Assembly (NCBI RefSeq): GCF_022414535.1
Contig: NZ_JADWYM010000029.1
Span: 23,835 to 87,834, forward strand
DNA length: 64,000 nucleotides
Direction of reading: 5' to 3'
Source: Streptomyces sp. MUM 2J
GTDB lineage: Bacteria; Actinomycetota; Actinomycetes; Streptomycetales; Streptomycetaceae
A model generated the notes under the pieces. That model saw only the letters and a program-made list of their open reading frames with translations. It did not search any database and was not told the origin of the DNA. Below, piece after piece: positions 1 through 8,149 of this stretch. The position numbers and the translations under genes were made by a program. The first letter of the stretch is position 1, and each line of letters begins with the position of its first letter.

Positions 1-389
1 GCGGCCTGCCGGTCGCGGGCGGCCTCGTCGGCGTTCTGCGAACGGTTCCAGACCTCCAGCCACAGCGTCCAGTGCGGGTCGCGGTGGCCGTCGGGGACGT
101 ACAGGTCCACGAAGGCGTCGAGCCGCTCGCGGGCCGTTCCGGGCCGGGTCAGCAGCCTGCCGCGTTCGGCGCCGAGCCTGCCCTCGCTCCACTCCAGGGT
201 CTGCAGCAGCAGCTCGTCCTTGGAGTGGAAGTAGTACAGCAGGTGCCCGCTGCTCATCTGGACCTCACGGCCGAGCGCGGCCATGGTGAGTTTCTCCAGC
301 CCCCGCTCCGCGATCATGTCCATGGCCGCGGCGAGGACCTCCTCGCGGGGCGGGGCGGGGGTGCGGCGGCGCGGTGCGGGGGCGCTCAT
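1..389 (-). CDS. TetR-family transcriptional regulator (3' part outside the window)
   Basis: The N-terminal 129 residues of a TetR regulator are visible; the ligand-binding C-terminus runs off the left edge. Residues about 15-62 form the DNA-binding domain, with the helix-turn-helix core MAALGREVQMSSGHLLYYF followed by HSKDELL, typical of TetR proteins. The start is the ATG at 389-387, giving MSAPAPRRRT with a basic tail before helix 1. It is the last visible gene of the leftward set ureAB-ureC-aguA and lies 167 bases past the aguA stop codon. The natural inference is that it controls this set and the divergent permease through the palindromes at 4114-4130 and 4182-4198. The ligand is unknown. 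Confidence 0.88.
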   Translation of the reverse strand, partial: MSAPAPRRRTPAPPREEVLAAAMDMIAERGLEKLTMAALGREVQMSSGHLLYYFHSKDELLLQTLEWSEGRLGAERGRLLTRPGTARERLDAFVDLYVPDGHRDPHWTLWLEVWNRSQNADEAARDRQA

Positions 390-556
390 GCGCGCACCCC
401 CCGGCCCGCGCCGGACGCCGGGCCGGGCAGGGCACGGCCCGCGCCCGGGAGCCCGCCGCCGCCGGGACGCTCCCGGAGCGCTGGCGGACGGCGCGGGGGT
501 CGGGTGGGCCGGTGACCGCGGACCCGGCGGTGCAGCAGTACGTTCACCCGTACGTT

Positions 557-1606
557 CTACCCGAGCGGGGCCTTCGGCTGCTGCTGGGTGATGCAGTGGA
601 TACCGCCCCCGCCCGCGAACACCGTCCGGGCGTCGACCAGGGTCACCGTCCGCTCCGGGAACAGGCGGCGGAAGATACCGGCGGCGATCTCGTCGCGCGG
701 GTCGTCGAAGGCGCACAGGACCACGCCGCCGTTGCAGAGGTAGTGGTTGATGTAGGAGTAGTCGGCCCAGTGGCCGTCGGCCTCCAGGACGGCGGGCGCG
801 GGGACCTCGACGACCTCCAGTCTCCGGCCCCGGGCGTCCGTCTGGGAGCGCAGGATGCCGATGGCCTCGCGGGTCACCTCGTGGTCGGGGTGGGCCGGGT
901 CCGGCTGGTGGTGGGCGAGGACCACGCCGGGCCGGGCGAAGGCGGCGACGATGTCGACGTGCCCGAGGGTGCCGAAGCCGTGGGGCGGGTAGTCCCCGGT
1001 GAGGCCGCGGGGCAGCCAGACGGCCTTGCGGGTGCCGAGGTGGGCGTGGATCTCGGCCTCGACCTGTGCGCGGGTCCAGTGCGGGTTGCGCTCGGGGCCG
1101 AGCTGGACCGTCTCCGTCAGCAGGACGGTGCCCTCGCCGTCGACGTGGATCGCGCCGCCCTCGTTCACCAGCTTCGAGGCGTACGTCTTCGCGCCGGCGA
1201 GGTCCGCGACGTACGCGGCGATCTTCGCGTCGTGCTCCCAGCGGGCCCAGTCCTGGGCGCCCCAGCCGTTGAACGTCCAGTCGACGGCGGCCAGTTCGCC
1301 GCGGGCGCTGGTGAGGAAGGTCGGGCCGACGTCCCGCATCCAGGCGTCGTCCAGCTCGCGCTCGACCAGGTCGACGCCGGGCCCGAGGAGTTCGGCGGCC
1401 TGCGCCGACCCGCCCTGCCCGCACACCACGGTCACCGGTTCGAAGCGGCGGACGGCGCGGGCGACGGACGCCCAGGCGGCCCGGGACGCGGCCAGGGCCT
1501 CGGGGTCGTCGAAGGTCGGGTTGGGGCCGGGCCACGCCATCCAGGTGCGCTCGTGAGGGGTCCATTCGGCGGGCATGTGGAAACCGTCGGCGGCAGGGGT
1601 GCTCAT
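557..1606 (-). CDS. aguA: Agmatine deiminase (agmatine iminohydrolase)
   Basis: A 349-residue protein of the guanidino-modifying (PAD/AgDI) family, which hydrolyses agmatine to N-carbamoylputrescine and ammonia in the cytoplasm. Family motifs are present in order: MPAEWTPHERTWMAWP (11-26), DDAWMRDVGP (86-95), NEGGAIHVDG (148-157), HGFGTLGHVDIV with the catalytic His near 216, and the nucleophile Cys338 in GGGGIHC. Length is close to normal for the family. The ATG at 1606 is chosen because an AAAGGA ribosome site lies about 8 bases before it and the protein begins just before the conserved N-terminal motif. It starts 20 bases after the ureC stop codon, so the two are probably co-transcribed. 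Arginine-derived polyamine breakdown feeding the neighbouring urease-like enzyme is inference only. Confidence 0.92.
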   Translation of the reverse strand: MSTPAADGFHMPAEWTPHERTWMAWPGPNPTFDDPEALAASRAAWASVARAVRRFEPVTVVCGQGGSAQAAELLGPGVDLVERELDDAWMRDVGPTFLTSARGELAAVDWTFNGWGAQDWARWEHDAKIAAYVADLAGAKTYASKLVNEGGAIHVDGEGTVLLTETVQLGPERNPHWTRAQVEAEIHAHLGTRKAVWLPRGLTGDYPPHGFGTLGHVDIVAAFARPGVVLAHHQPDPAHPDHEVTREAIGILRSQTDARGRRLEVVEVPAPAVLEADGHWADYSYINHYLCNGGVVLCAFDDPRDEIAAGIFRRLFPERTVTLVDARTVFAGGGGIHCITQQQPKAPLG

Positions 1607-1626
1607 GCAGCTGGTCCTTTGGCGGG

Positions 1627-3339
1627 TCAGAGGAAGTACAGGCGGTTGAGGGAGACGGAGTCGGCGGGCGCGGAGCGCAGCGGCTCTCCGTCCAGCGTCA
1701 CCAGGCCCGTGCGCTGGTCGACGTCGACCGCTCCGGTGCGGGAGTTCAGGCGCAGGTCGGCCGGGCCGATGCCGCGGGTGCCCCGGACGGCGACGCGGCG
1801 GCGCCGGGTGGGCATGGTGTCGTGGCCCTGGTCGAGCGCGGCCCGGGCCACGAAGGCGACGGAGAGGTCGGCGGGGGTGGCGCCGTGCGCCCCGAACTGC
1901 GGGCCGAGGACGAGGGGTTCGCAGGTGTCGGTGGCGGCGTTGGGGTCGCCGACGACGCCGTACGCCGGGAATCCCGCCTTGAGGACGAGCTGCGGCTTGG
2001 CGCCGAGGTACTCCGGGCGCCACAGCACGATGTCGGCGAGTTTGCCGGTTTCGATCGAACCGACCTCGTGGGCCAGGCCGTGCGCGATGGCCGGGTTGAT
2101 CGTCAGCTTGGCCAGGTAGCGCAGGACGCGCTCGTTGTCGTGGTCGCCGGTGGCGCCCAGCTCGGCCTTCATCTTGCCGGCCATGGCGAAGGTGCGGCGG
2201 ACCGTCTCGCCGGCCCGGCCCATGCCCTGCGCGTCCGACGACGTGATGCCGATGGCGCCCAGGTCGTGCAGCACGTCCTCGGCCCCCATGGTCCCGGCGC
2301 GGATCCGGTCGCGGGCCATGGCGGCGTCGCCGGGCAGGTCGGTCTTCAGGTCGTGGACGGAGACGATCATGCCGTAGTGCTCGGCGACGGCGTCCCGGCC
2401 GAAGGGCAGGGTGGGGTTGGTCGAGGAGCCGATGACGTGGGGCACGCCGGCCATCTTCAGGACGTTGGGCACGTGCCCGCCGCCGCAGCCCTCGATGTGG
2501 AAGGCGTGGATGGTGCGGCCGTCCAGGACCCTGAGGGTGTCCTCGACCGACAGGCACTCGTTCAGACCGTCGCTGTGCAGGGCGACCTGGACGTCGTGCT
2601 CCTCGGCGACGCGCAGCGCGGTGTCCAGCGCCCGGGTGTGCGCGCCCATGTCCTCGTGGACCTTGAAGCCACTGGCGCCGCCCTCGGCGAGCGCCTCGAC
2701 CAGGGGGGCGCTGTGCGAGGACGAACCCCGCCCCAGGAAGCCGATGTTGACGGGCCAGGCGTCGAACGCGCCGAACGCGTGCCTCAGCGCCCAGGGCGAG
2801 TTGACGCCGACGCCCCAGACCGGGCCGAACTCCTGCCCGATGACGGTGGTGACGCCGGAGGCGAGGGAGGCCTCCATGATGCGCGGCGACAGCAGGTGCA
2901 CATGGGTGTCGACGGCCCCGGCGGTGGCGATGAGCCCCTCACCGGAGACGATGGAGGTTCCCGTGCCGACGACGACGTCCACTCCGTCGAGGGTGTCGGG
3001 GTTGCCGGCCCGGCCGATCGCGCGGATCCGGCCCTCGCGGATGCCGATGGACACCTTGCGGATGCCCTGCACGGCGTCGATGACCACGACGTTGCTGATG
3101 ACCACGTCGCAGGTGTCGCGGACGGCGGCGGCCTTCAGGTGCAGTCCGTCGCGCGCGGTCTTGCCGAATCCGGCGAGGAACTCGTCGCCGTGGCGCTGCG
3201 CGTCGCTCTCGACCTCGATCGTCAGGCCACTGTCGCCCAGGCGGATCCGGTCCCCGGCCCGGGGGCCGTGGGTGGCGGCGTAGGCGTGGGGGTCCATGCG
3301 GACCGTCTCGCCGATCTCCCGTCCCTTCGAGCGGCTCAT
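1627..3339 (-). CDS. ureC: Urease-like alpha subunit with altered active-site flap
   Basis: A 570-residue protein of the urease alpha-subunit family (nickel amidohydrolases). Retained features are the DTHVH metal-binding pair, the carbamylated-lysine segment GFKVHEDMG, the His ligand in VALHSDGLNE, the His in FHIEGCGGGH, the catalytic His in VHDL, the flap Arg in RDRIR and the Asp in TSSDAQGMGRAGE. Departures from classical urease: the flap motif CHH reads VHD, so the mobile-flap Cys is lost; GPAAG in the substrate pocket reads GPVWG; and the following loop is about four residues shorter. The start at 3339 overlaps the ureAB stop codon by four bases (ATGA), which suggests translational coupling; an internal Met at 3297 is a weaker alternative. 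No ureDEFG accessory genes are in the window. Ureolysis is plausible but another amide or ureido substrate is equally possible. Confidence 0.85.
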   Translation of the reverse strand: MSRSKGREIGETVRMDPHAYAATHGPRAGDRIRLGDSGLTIEVESDAQRHGDEFLAGFGKTARDGLHLKAAAVRDTCDVVISNVVVIDAVQGIRKVSIGIREGRIRAIGRAGNPDTLDGVDVVVGTGTSIVSGEGLIATAGAVDTHVHLLSPRIMEASLASGVTTVIGQEFGPVWGVGVNSPWALRHAFGAFDAWPVNIGFLGRGSSSHSAPLVEALAEGGASGFKVHEDMGAHTRALDTALRVAEEHDVQVALHSDGLNECLSVEDTLRVLDGRTIHAFHIEGCGGGHVPNVLKMAGVPHVIGSSTNPTLPFGRDAVAEHYGMIVSVHDLKTDLPGDAAMARDRIRAGTMGAEDVLHDLGAIGITSSDAQGMGRAGETVRRTFAMAGKMKAELGATGDHDNERVLRYLAKLTINPAIAHGLAHEVGSIETGKLADIVLWRPEYLGAKPQLVLKAGFPAYGVVGDPNAATDTCEPLVLGPQFGAHGATPADLSVAFVARAALDQGHDTMPTRRRRVAVRGTRGIGPADLRLNSRTGAVDVDQRTGLVTLDGEPLRSAPADSVSLNRLYFL

Positions 3340-4073
3340 CGCCCGCCTCCTTCCGTCGTGCCGGACGCCCCGGCGCCGGAGGTCCCGGCGGAACCGGTGC
3401 CGGCTCCGAGATATCCGCAGGCAGCGGCCCGGCGCAGGGCCTCCTGCCGGGCGCCGGGCGCGTCCAGCGGCCCGTCGACGAGACCGGCGAAGCCGATCGC
3501 GACCCGGTCTCCGCCGATCGGCACGAGCCCGACCTCGTGCGTCTCGCCGGGCCCGAAGCGGACCGAGGACCCGGCGGGGACGGCGAGCCGCATGCCGTAG
3601 GCGCGGTCGCGGGCGAAGTCGAGGCGCGGATTGGCTTCGAAGAAGTGGAAGTGCGAGGTGACGGAGACCGGCACGGCGGCGGTGTTGGTGACCGCCAGGG
3701 TGAGTACCGGGTCGGGGTCGGCGTGCATCGGTCCGGGCAGCAGTGCGCCCGGTGCCCGCCCGCCCAGGCCGTCCCCGAGGGGGGAGGTGACCACGGCGAG
3801 CCGGGAACCGTCGTCGAAGACGGCCTCGACGTGCACCTCGGTGACGACGTCGGCGACGCCCGGCAGCACGTCGTCGGGGCCGAGGACCGAGCGGGCCCGC
3901 TCGATCGCCTCGGCGAGCCGCGCGCCGTCCCGGGCGGCCTCGCAGACCGTGTCGGCGATCAGCGCCGTGGCCTCGGGGACGTTGAGCCTCAGCCCACGGG
4001 CCCGGCGTGCCCGGGCCAGCTCCGCCGCTCCGAAGAGCAGCAGCCGGTCACGCTCGGTGGGGGTCAGTCTCAC
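3336..4073 (-). CDS. ureAB: Fused urease gamma/beta subunit
   Basis: A 245-residue fusion. Residues 1-100 match the urease gamma subunit (MRLTPTERDRLLLFGAAELA start, LNVPEATALI, VLPGVADVVTEVHVE). Residues 112-210 match the beta subunit (LPGPMHADPDP, VTSHFHFFEANPRLDF, RLAVPAGSSVRFGPGETHEV). A Gly/Ser/Thr-rich tail closes the protein. In the classical enzyme these subunits scaffold the alpha subunit and carry no catalytic residues. It is the first gene of the leftward set and overlaps ureC by four bases. Its start is about 40 bases inside the palindrome at 4114-4130, which probably sits in its promoter. Fused gamma/beta subunits are known in several bacteria. Confidence 0.9.
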   Translation of the reverse strand: MRLTPTERDRLLLFGAAELARARRARGLRLNVPEATALIADTVCEAARDGARLAEAIERARSVLGPDDVLPGVADVVTEVHVEAVFDDGSRLAVVTSPLGDGLGGRAPGALLPGPMHADPDPVLTLAVTNTAAVPVSVTSHFHFFEANPRLDFARDRAYGMRLAVPAGSSVRFGPGETHEVGLVPIGGDRVAIGFAGLVDGPLDAPGARQEALRRAAACGYLGAGTGSAGTSGAGASGTTEGGGR

Positions 4074-4113
4074 GACTCGGCACCTCCCTGCCTCCCTCTT
4101 GCTTTCCTTCGAG

Positions 4114-4130
4114 TTAGAGCATCACTCTAA
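4114..4130. promoter_or_regulatory. Palindromic operator candidate, leftward side
   Basis: TTAGAG, five bases, CTCTAA forms a perfect 6-bp inverted repeat. It lies 41 bases upstream of the ureAB start, in the divergent control region. The half-site GTTAGAGC (4113-4120) recurs in exact inverse as GCTCTAAC at 4192-4199, in front of the permease. Size and symmetry fit a TetR-type operator; the TetR at 1-389 is the obvious candidate ligand-responsive repressor. Binding is inferred. Confidence 0.6.
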
Positions 4131-4181
4131 ACATGGAATTCACGCAACCGGAAGCTTGACGGGGAACAGCTGAGCACGCAG

Positions 4182-4198
4182 ATTGAACGTCGCTCTAA
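4182..4198. promoter_or_regulatory. Second operator copy, permease side
   Basis: The right half CTCTAA is identical to that of the palindrome at 4114-4130, and 12 of 17 positions agree when the two are aligned; the left half is degenerate. It ends 29 bases before the permease start, so each divergent promoter would have its own site. Confidence 0.5.
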
Positions 4199-4227
4199 CT
4201 TTCTGGCGACGTCGAAGGAGCCCAGCC

Positions 4228-5670
4228 ATGCCCATGGAACAGCGCGGAGTCGACACCGTTCCCGACGAGGAACGCACCAGCGGCCCCCGCGACCTCGTCT
4301 CGATCCTGCTCGGCTCCAACCTCTGCCTGGGCGTCATCGTCTTCGGCTGGCTGCCCGCGTCGTTCGGGCTCGACTTCTGGTCGGGCGTCAGCTCGATCGT
4401 CGTCGGCACCCTCGTCGGCACGGCCCTGACGGCCCCGCTGGCACTGATCTCCCTGCGCACCGCGACCAACCTGTCCACGTCCTCCGGTGCCCAGTTCGGC
4501 GTGCGCGGCCGGCTCGTCGGCTCGGTGGTCGGCCTGCTCCTGGCACTGGGCTACACCGCCCTGACGGTGTGGATCGGCGGCGACGTGATGGTGGGCGTAC
4601 TGGGCCGCCTGTTCGGTCTGCGGGCGGACGGGTGGTCGTACGGCATCGTCTACGGCCTGCTCGCCGCGGCCACCGTCGCCGGCGCCGTCTACGGCTACAA
4701 GGTGCTGCTCGCCATGTCCCGCGTCCTGGCGATCGGCATGACGGCGCTGCTGGTGCTGGGGCTGGTCGCCTACGCCCCGCACTTCACCACGGGCGCGCTG
4801 CCGGAGGCGGGCGGCTACCTGCTCGGCGGGTACTGGCCGACGTGGCTGCTGTCGACGGTGGCGGCTGGCCTGTCCGGGCCGATCGCCTTCATCACCCTGC
4901 TCGGCGACTACACCCGCTACATCTCCCCCGCCCGCCACTCCTCGCGCCGCGTGCTGCACGCCACCTGGCTGGGCCTCGTCCTCGGCCTGCTGGTCCCGCA
5001 GCTGTTCGGCACCTTCACGGCCTACGCCTCCCGCGCCGTCCTCGACTACGCGGGCCCGCTGGTGGACGCCTCGCCCACCTGGTACCTGGTCCCGCTCCTG
5101 CTGGCCGCCTCCGCGGGCTCGGTCGGCAACGCCGGCCTGATGCTGTACTCGATGGGCCTGGACCTGGACGCGATCCTGCCGCGTGCCTCCCGCGCCCGCG
5201 CCACCCGCACGGTCGCCGTCGTCGCCACCGCGTGCGTGTTCGTCGGCCACTACGCCTGGAACGCGCAGTCCGCCATGACGTCCTTCGTCCTCCTGCTGAC
5301 CGCGATCGGCACCCCGTGGGCGGTCATCACCCTGATCGGCTTCGCCCGCTGCCGCGGCGTGTACGACGCCGACGCCCTCCAGGTCTTCAACCGCCGCTCA
5401 CGGGGCGGGATCTACTGGTACCGGGCCGGCTGGAACATGCGGGCCGCCCTCGCCTGGGCGCTCGGCGCCCTCGTCGGCCTGCTCGCGGTGTCGCTGCCCC
5501 AGTACGAGGGACCGCTGCTGGGGCTGACCGGTGGCGTGGACTGCAGCTTCCTGCTGTCGGGCCTGGTCGGCGGGGTCGTGTACCTGCTGCTGACGCCGGC
5601 CGCGGCGCGGCTGGGGGCCACCTCGGGGACGGAGTCCGAGATGGCCCTCAGCATGAGCGGGGAGCGCTGA
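4228..5670 (+). CDS. NCS1-family permease (cytosine/purine/allantoin/hydantoin type)
   Basis: A 480-residue integral membrane protein with about 12 hydrophobic segments, starting after a short cytoplasmic tail (first segment near LVSILLGSNLCLGVIVFGW). The fold and the motifs VYGYKVLLAMSRVLAIGM and LLGDYTRYIS are those of nucleobase:cation symporter-1 transporters, which import cytosine, purines, allantoin or hydantoins. The ATG at 4228 has a GAAGGAG ribosome site seven bases upstream; an in-frame TTG at 4183 lacks one and would overlap the operator. It is divergent from the urease-like set and shares its control region, so it probably imports that pathway's substrate. The substrate cannot be told from sequence. 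Confidence 0.85.
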   Translation: MPMEQRGVDTVPDEERTSGPRDLVSILLGSNLCLGVIVFGWLPASFGLDFWSGVSSIVVGTLVGTALTAPLALISLRTATNLSTSSGAQFGVRGRLVGSVVGLLLALGYTALTVWIGGDVMVGVLGRLFGLRADGWSYGIVYGLLAAATVAGAVYGYKVLLAMSRVLAIGMTALLVLGLVAYAPHFTTGALPEAGGYLLGGYWPTWLLSTVAAGLSGPIAFITLLGDYTRYISPARHSSRRVLHATWLGLVLGLLVPQLFGTFTAYASRAVLDYAGPLVDASPTWYLVPLLLAASAGSVGNAGLMLYSMGLDLDAILPRASRARATRTVAVVATACVFVGHYAWNAQSAMTSFVLLLTAIGTPWAVITLIGFARCRGVYDADALQVFNRRSRGGIYWYRAGWNMRAALAWALGALVGLLAVSLPQYEGPLLGLTGGVDCSFLLSGLVGGVVYLLLTPAAARLGATSGTESEMALSMSGER

Positions 5671-5674
5671 CGGC

Positions 5675-6763
5675 TCAGCCGATCCGGTGCATCCAGCCGT
5701 GCTCGTCCTCCGTGACACCGCGCTGGATGCCGAGCAGGGCCTCACGCAGGCGCAGGGTGACCGGGCCGGGGGTGCCGTCGCCCTGGGTCCACTGGGCACC
5801 GTCGGTCTTGACGGTGCCCACGGGAGTGATGACGGCGGCGGTGCCGCAGGCGAAGACCTCGGTGAGGGCGCCGCTCTCGGTGTCGGCCCGCCACTGGCCG
5901 ATGGAGACGCGGGCCTCCTCGGACGCGTACCCGAGGTCTCGGGCGACGGCGAGCAGCGAGTCGCGGGTGACGCCCTCCAGGATGGAGCCGGTGAGGGTGG
6001 GCGTGACGATGCGGTCGCCGTAGACGAAGTACAGGTTCATGCCGCCGAGTTCCTCGACCCACTTGTGCTCCACGGCGTCGAGGTAGCACACCTGGTCGCA
6101 CCCCTGGGCGGCGGCCTCGGCCTGGGCGAGGAGGGAGGCGGCGTAGTTGCCGCCGGTCTTGGCGTCGCCCATGCCACCGGGGACGGCACGGACGCGGTCC
6201 TGGGAGGCCCAGATCGACACCGGCTTGACCCCGCCGGGGAAGTAGGCGCCGGCCGGTGAGGCGATGACGATGAACAGGTACTCGTTGGCGGGCTTGACGC
6301 CGAGACCGATCTCGGTGCCGATCATGAACGGGCGCAGGTAGAGCGACTGCTCGCCGCCGTGCGCGGGCACCCAGTCGCGGTCCTGGCGCACGAGGGCGTC
6401 GCAGGCCTCGATGAACGTCTCGACCGGCAGCTCGGGCATGGCCAGCCGGTGGGCCGAGCGCTGGAAGCGCCGGGCGTTCTGGTCGGGGCGGAAGGTGGCG
6501 ACCGAGCCGTCGGGCTGGCGGTAGGCCTTCAGCCCCTCGAAGATCTCCTGGGCGTAGTGCAGGACGTTGGTGGCGGGGTCGAGGGGGATCGGCGCGTACG
6601 GAACGAGCTGGCCGTCGTGCCAGCCCCGGCCCTCCGTCCACTTGATCGTCACCATGTGATCGGTGAAGTGGCGGCCGAACCCGGGGTTGGCGAGGATCGC
6701 CTCGCGGTCCGCGACGGGCAGCGGATGGGCGGAGGGCTTGAGCTCGATCGTGGGCGTCGTCAT
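5675..6763 (-). CDS. ilvE: Branched-chain amino-acid aminotransferase
   Basis: A 362-residue class IV PLP aminotransferase, performing the last step of valine, isoleucine and leucine synthesis (and the first step of their breakdown) with glutamate/2-oxoglutarate. Lys202 in GDAKTGGNYAAS is the expected PLP-binding lysine; LHYAQEIFEGLKAYR, LYLRPFMIGTE and the C-terminal FACGTAAVITPVG are family motifs. Length is normal. It is convergent with the permease, with only four bases between stop codons. leuB lies upstream in the same direction but is separated by a hairpin and a possible promoter, so ilvE may have its own transcript. Confidence 0.96.
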   Translation of the reverse strand: MTTPTIELKPSAHPLPVADREAILANPGFGRHFTDHMVTIKWTEGRGWHDGQLVPYAPIPLDPATNVLHYAQEIFEGLKAYRQPDGSVATFRPDQNARRFQRSAHRLAMPELPVETFIEACDALVRQDRDWVPAHGGEQSLYLRPFMIGTEIGLGVKPANEYLFIVIASPAGAYFPGGVKPVSIWASQDRVRAVPGGMGDAKTGGNYAASLLAQAEAAAQGCDQVCYLDAVEHKWVEELGGMNLYFVYGDRIVTPTLTGSILEGVTRDSLLAVARDLGYASEEARVSIGQWRADTESGALTEVFACGTAAVITPVGTVKTDGAQWTQGDGTPGPVTLRLREALLGIQRGVTEDEHGWMHRIG

Positions 6764-6829
6764 GAGTGGTTGTCCTTCACCGGTTGTCGTGACGGGCCGC
6801 GCTCACACCCGGAACCGGCCTGGCGACCG

Positions 6830-6857
6830 GTGCTAGGACGTCCGAGCATTCCCTCAA
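6830..6857 (-). promoter_or_regulatory. Possible ilvE promoter
   Basis: On the minus strand TTGAGG (6857-6852) and TAGCAC (6835-6830) are 16 bases apart, resembling a housekeeping-type promoter about 70 bases before the ilvE start. The -10 match is weak. Confidence 0.3.
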
Positions 6858-6939
6858 ACCGCGGCTCCGCGTTCGATTATCGCGCGAAGGCGGCGACCGA
6901 AGGAATCGGGGTGAAGCGACCCAGGATTCGATGGTGGCA

Positions 6940-6969
6940 CCCGGCGGCGGGCAGAGGAAAGCCGCCGGG
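6940..6969 (-). terminator. Hairpin downstream of leuB
   Basis: CCCGGCGGC (6940-6948) and GCCGCCGGG (6961-6969) form a perfect 9-bp stem around a 12-base loop. It begins 47 bases after the leuB stop. There is no U-tract, as is common for terminators in high-GC actinomycetes. Confidence 0.6.
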
Positions 6970-7015
6970 CACGGTGGGTGACCCGACGGCTTCGAGGGTT
7001 TCGAGCAGCGCGGGG

Positions 7016-8059
7016 TCAGCCGGCTACCCGTGCGACCAGCGCGTCGCCGATCTCCGACGTGCTGCGGGCGGGCCCGCCGGTGCGCTCGGCGAGGTCGGCG
7101 GCGACGGCGCCCTCGACGCGGGCCGCCTCGCTCTCGTGGCCGAGGTGGCGCAGGAGGAGCGCGACGGACAGGACCGTGGCGGTGGGGTCGGCCTTGCCCT
7201 GGCCGGCGATGTCCGGGGCCGAGCCGTGGACCGGCTCGAACATGGACGGGAACGCGCGGCCGGGGTTGATATTGCCGGAGGCCGCGACGCCGATGCCGCC
7301 GGAGACGGCCGCGGCGAGGTCGGTGATGATGTCGCCGAAGAGGTTGTCGGTGACGATGACGTCGAACCGCTCGGGCTGGGTGACCAGGTAGATGGTGGCG
7401 GCGTCGACGTGGATGTACTCGGTGGTGACCTCCGGGTACTCCTCGGCCACCTTGTCGAAGATGTTCGTCCACAGGTGACCGGCGAAGGTCAGCACGTTGT
7501 TCTTGTGGACCAGCGTGAGCTTCTTGCGCGGGCGGGCCTGGGCGCGGGCGAAGGCGTCGCGGACCACGCGCTCGACACCGAAGGCCGTGTTGACGGAGAC
7601 CTCGGTGGCGACCTCGTGCCCGGTGCCCGTGCGGATGCTGCCGCCGTTGCCGGTGTAGGGGCCCTCGGTACCCTCGCGGACGACGACGAAGTCGATCTCG
7701 GGCTGGCCGGCGAGCGGCGTGCTGACACCCGGGAGGAGCTTCGACGGCCGCAGGTTGACGTGGTGGTCGAAGGCGAAGCGGAGCTTGAGCAGGAAGCCGC
7801 GCTCCAGGACGCCGGACGGGACGCTGGGGTCGCCGATGGCGCCGAGCAGGATCGCGTCGTGCTGCTTCAGTGCGTCGAGGTCGGCGTCGGTGAGGGTCTC
7901 ACCGGTGGCGTGGTAGCGCCGGGCGCCGAAGTCGTACTCCTTGGTCTCCAGCTTCACATCCTGCGGAAGAACGGCGGAGAGGACCTTCAGGCCTTCGGCC
8001 ACGACCTCCTGGCCGATGCCGTCACCGGGGATCACTGCGAGATCGATGCTGCGAGACAT
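7016..8059 (-). CDS. leuB: 3-isopropylmalate dehydrogenase
   Basis: A 347-residue NAD-dependent decarboxylating dehydrogenase that converts 3-isopropylmalate to 2-oxoisocaproate precursors in leucine synthesis. The N-terminal AVIPGDGIGQEVV, the substrate-binding REGTEGPYTG and the C-terminal GSAPDIAGQGKADPTATVLS are diagnostic of the isocitrate/isopropylmalate dehydrogenase family, and the overall length and context (ilvE beside it) select LeuB rather than isocitrate or tartrate dehydrogenase. The small gene at 8150-8281 lies upstream in the same direction. Confidence 0.95.
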   Translation of the reverse strand: MSRSIDLAVIPGDGIGQEVVAEGLKVLSAVLPQDVKLETKEYDFGARRYHATGETLTDADLDALKQHDAILLGAIGDPSVPSGVLERGFLLKLRFAFDHHVNLRPSKLLPGVSTPLAGQPEIDFVVVREGTEGPYTGNGGSIRTGTGHEVATEVSVNTAFGVERVVRDAFARAQARPRKKLTLVHKNNVLTFAGHLWTNIFDKVAEEYPEVTTEYIHVDAATIYLVTQPERFDVIVTDNLFGDIITDLAAAVSGGIGVAASGNINPGRAFPSMFEPVHGSAPDIAGQGKADPTATVLSVALLLRHLGHESEAARVEGAVAADLAERTGGPARSTSEIGDALVARVAG

Positions 8060-8149
8060 GCCGGCACCCTACTCCTCGTCCCATGGGATGACACAAGCTG
8101 TCCGCCATACGGACGCAGCGGCGGATGCCGGGCATGCCTGCCGATCGGC

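Noticed and set aside
1822..3600. Long reading frame on the plus strand opposite ureC
   Set aside because: It is the antisense of ureC and lacks any domain; it has no ribosome site and its length follows from high GC.
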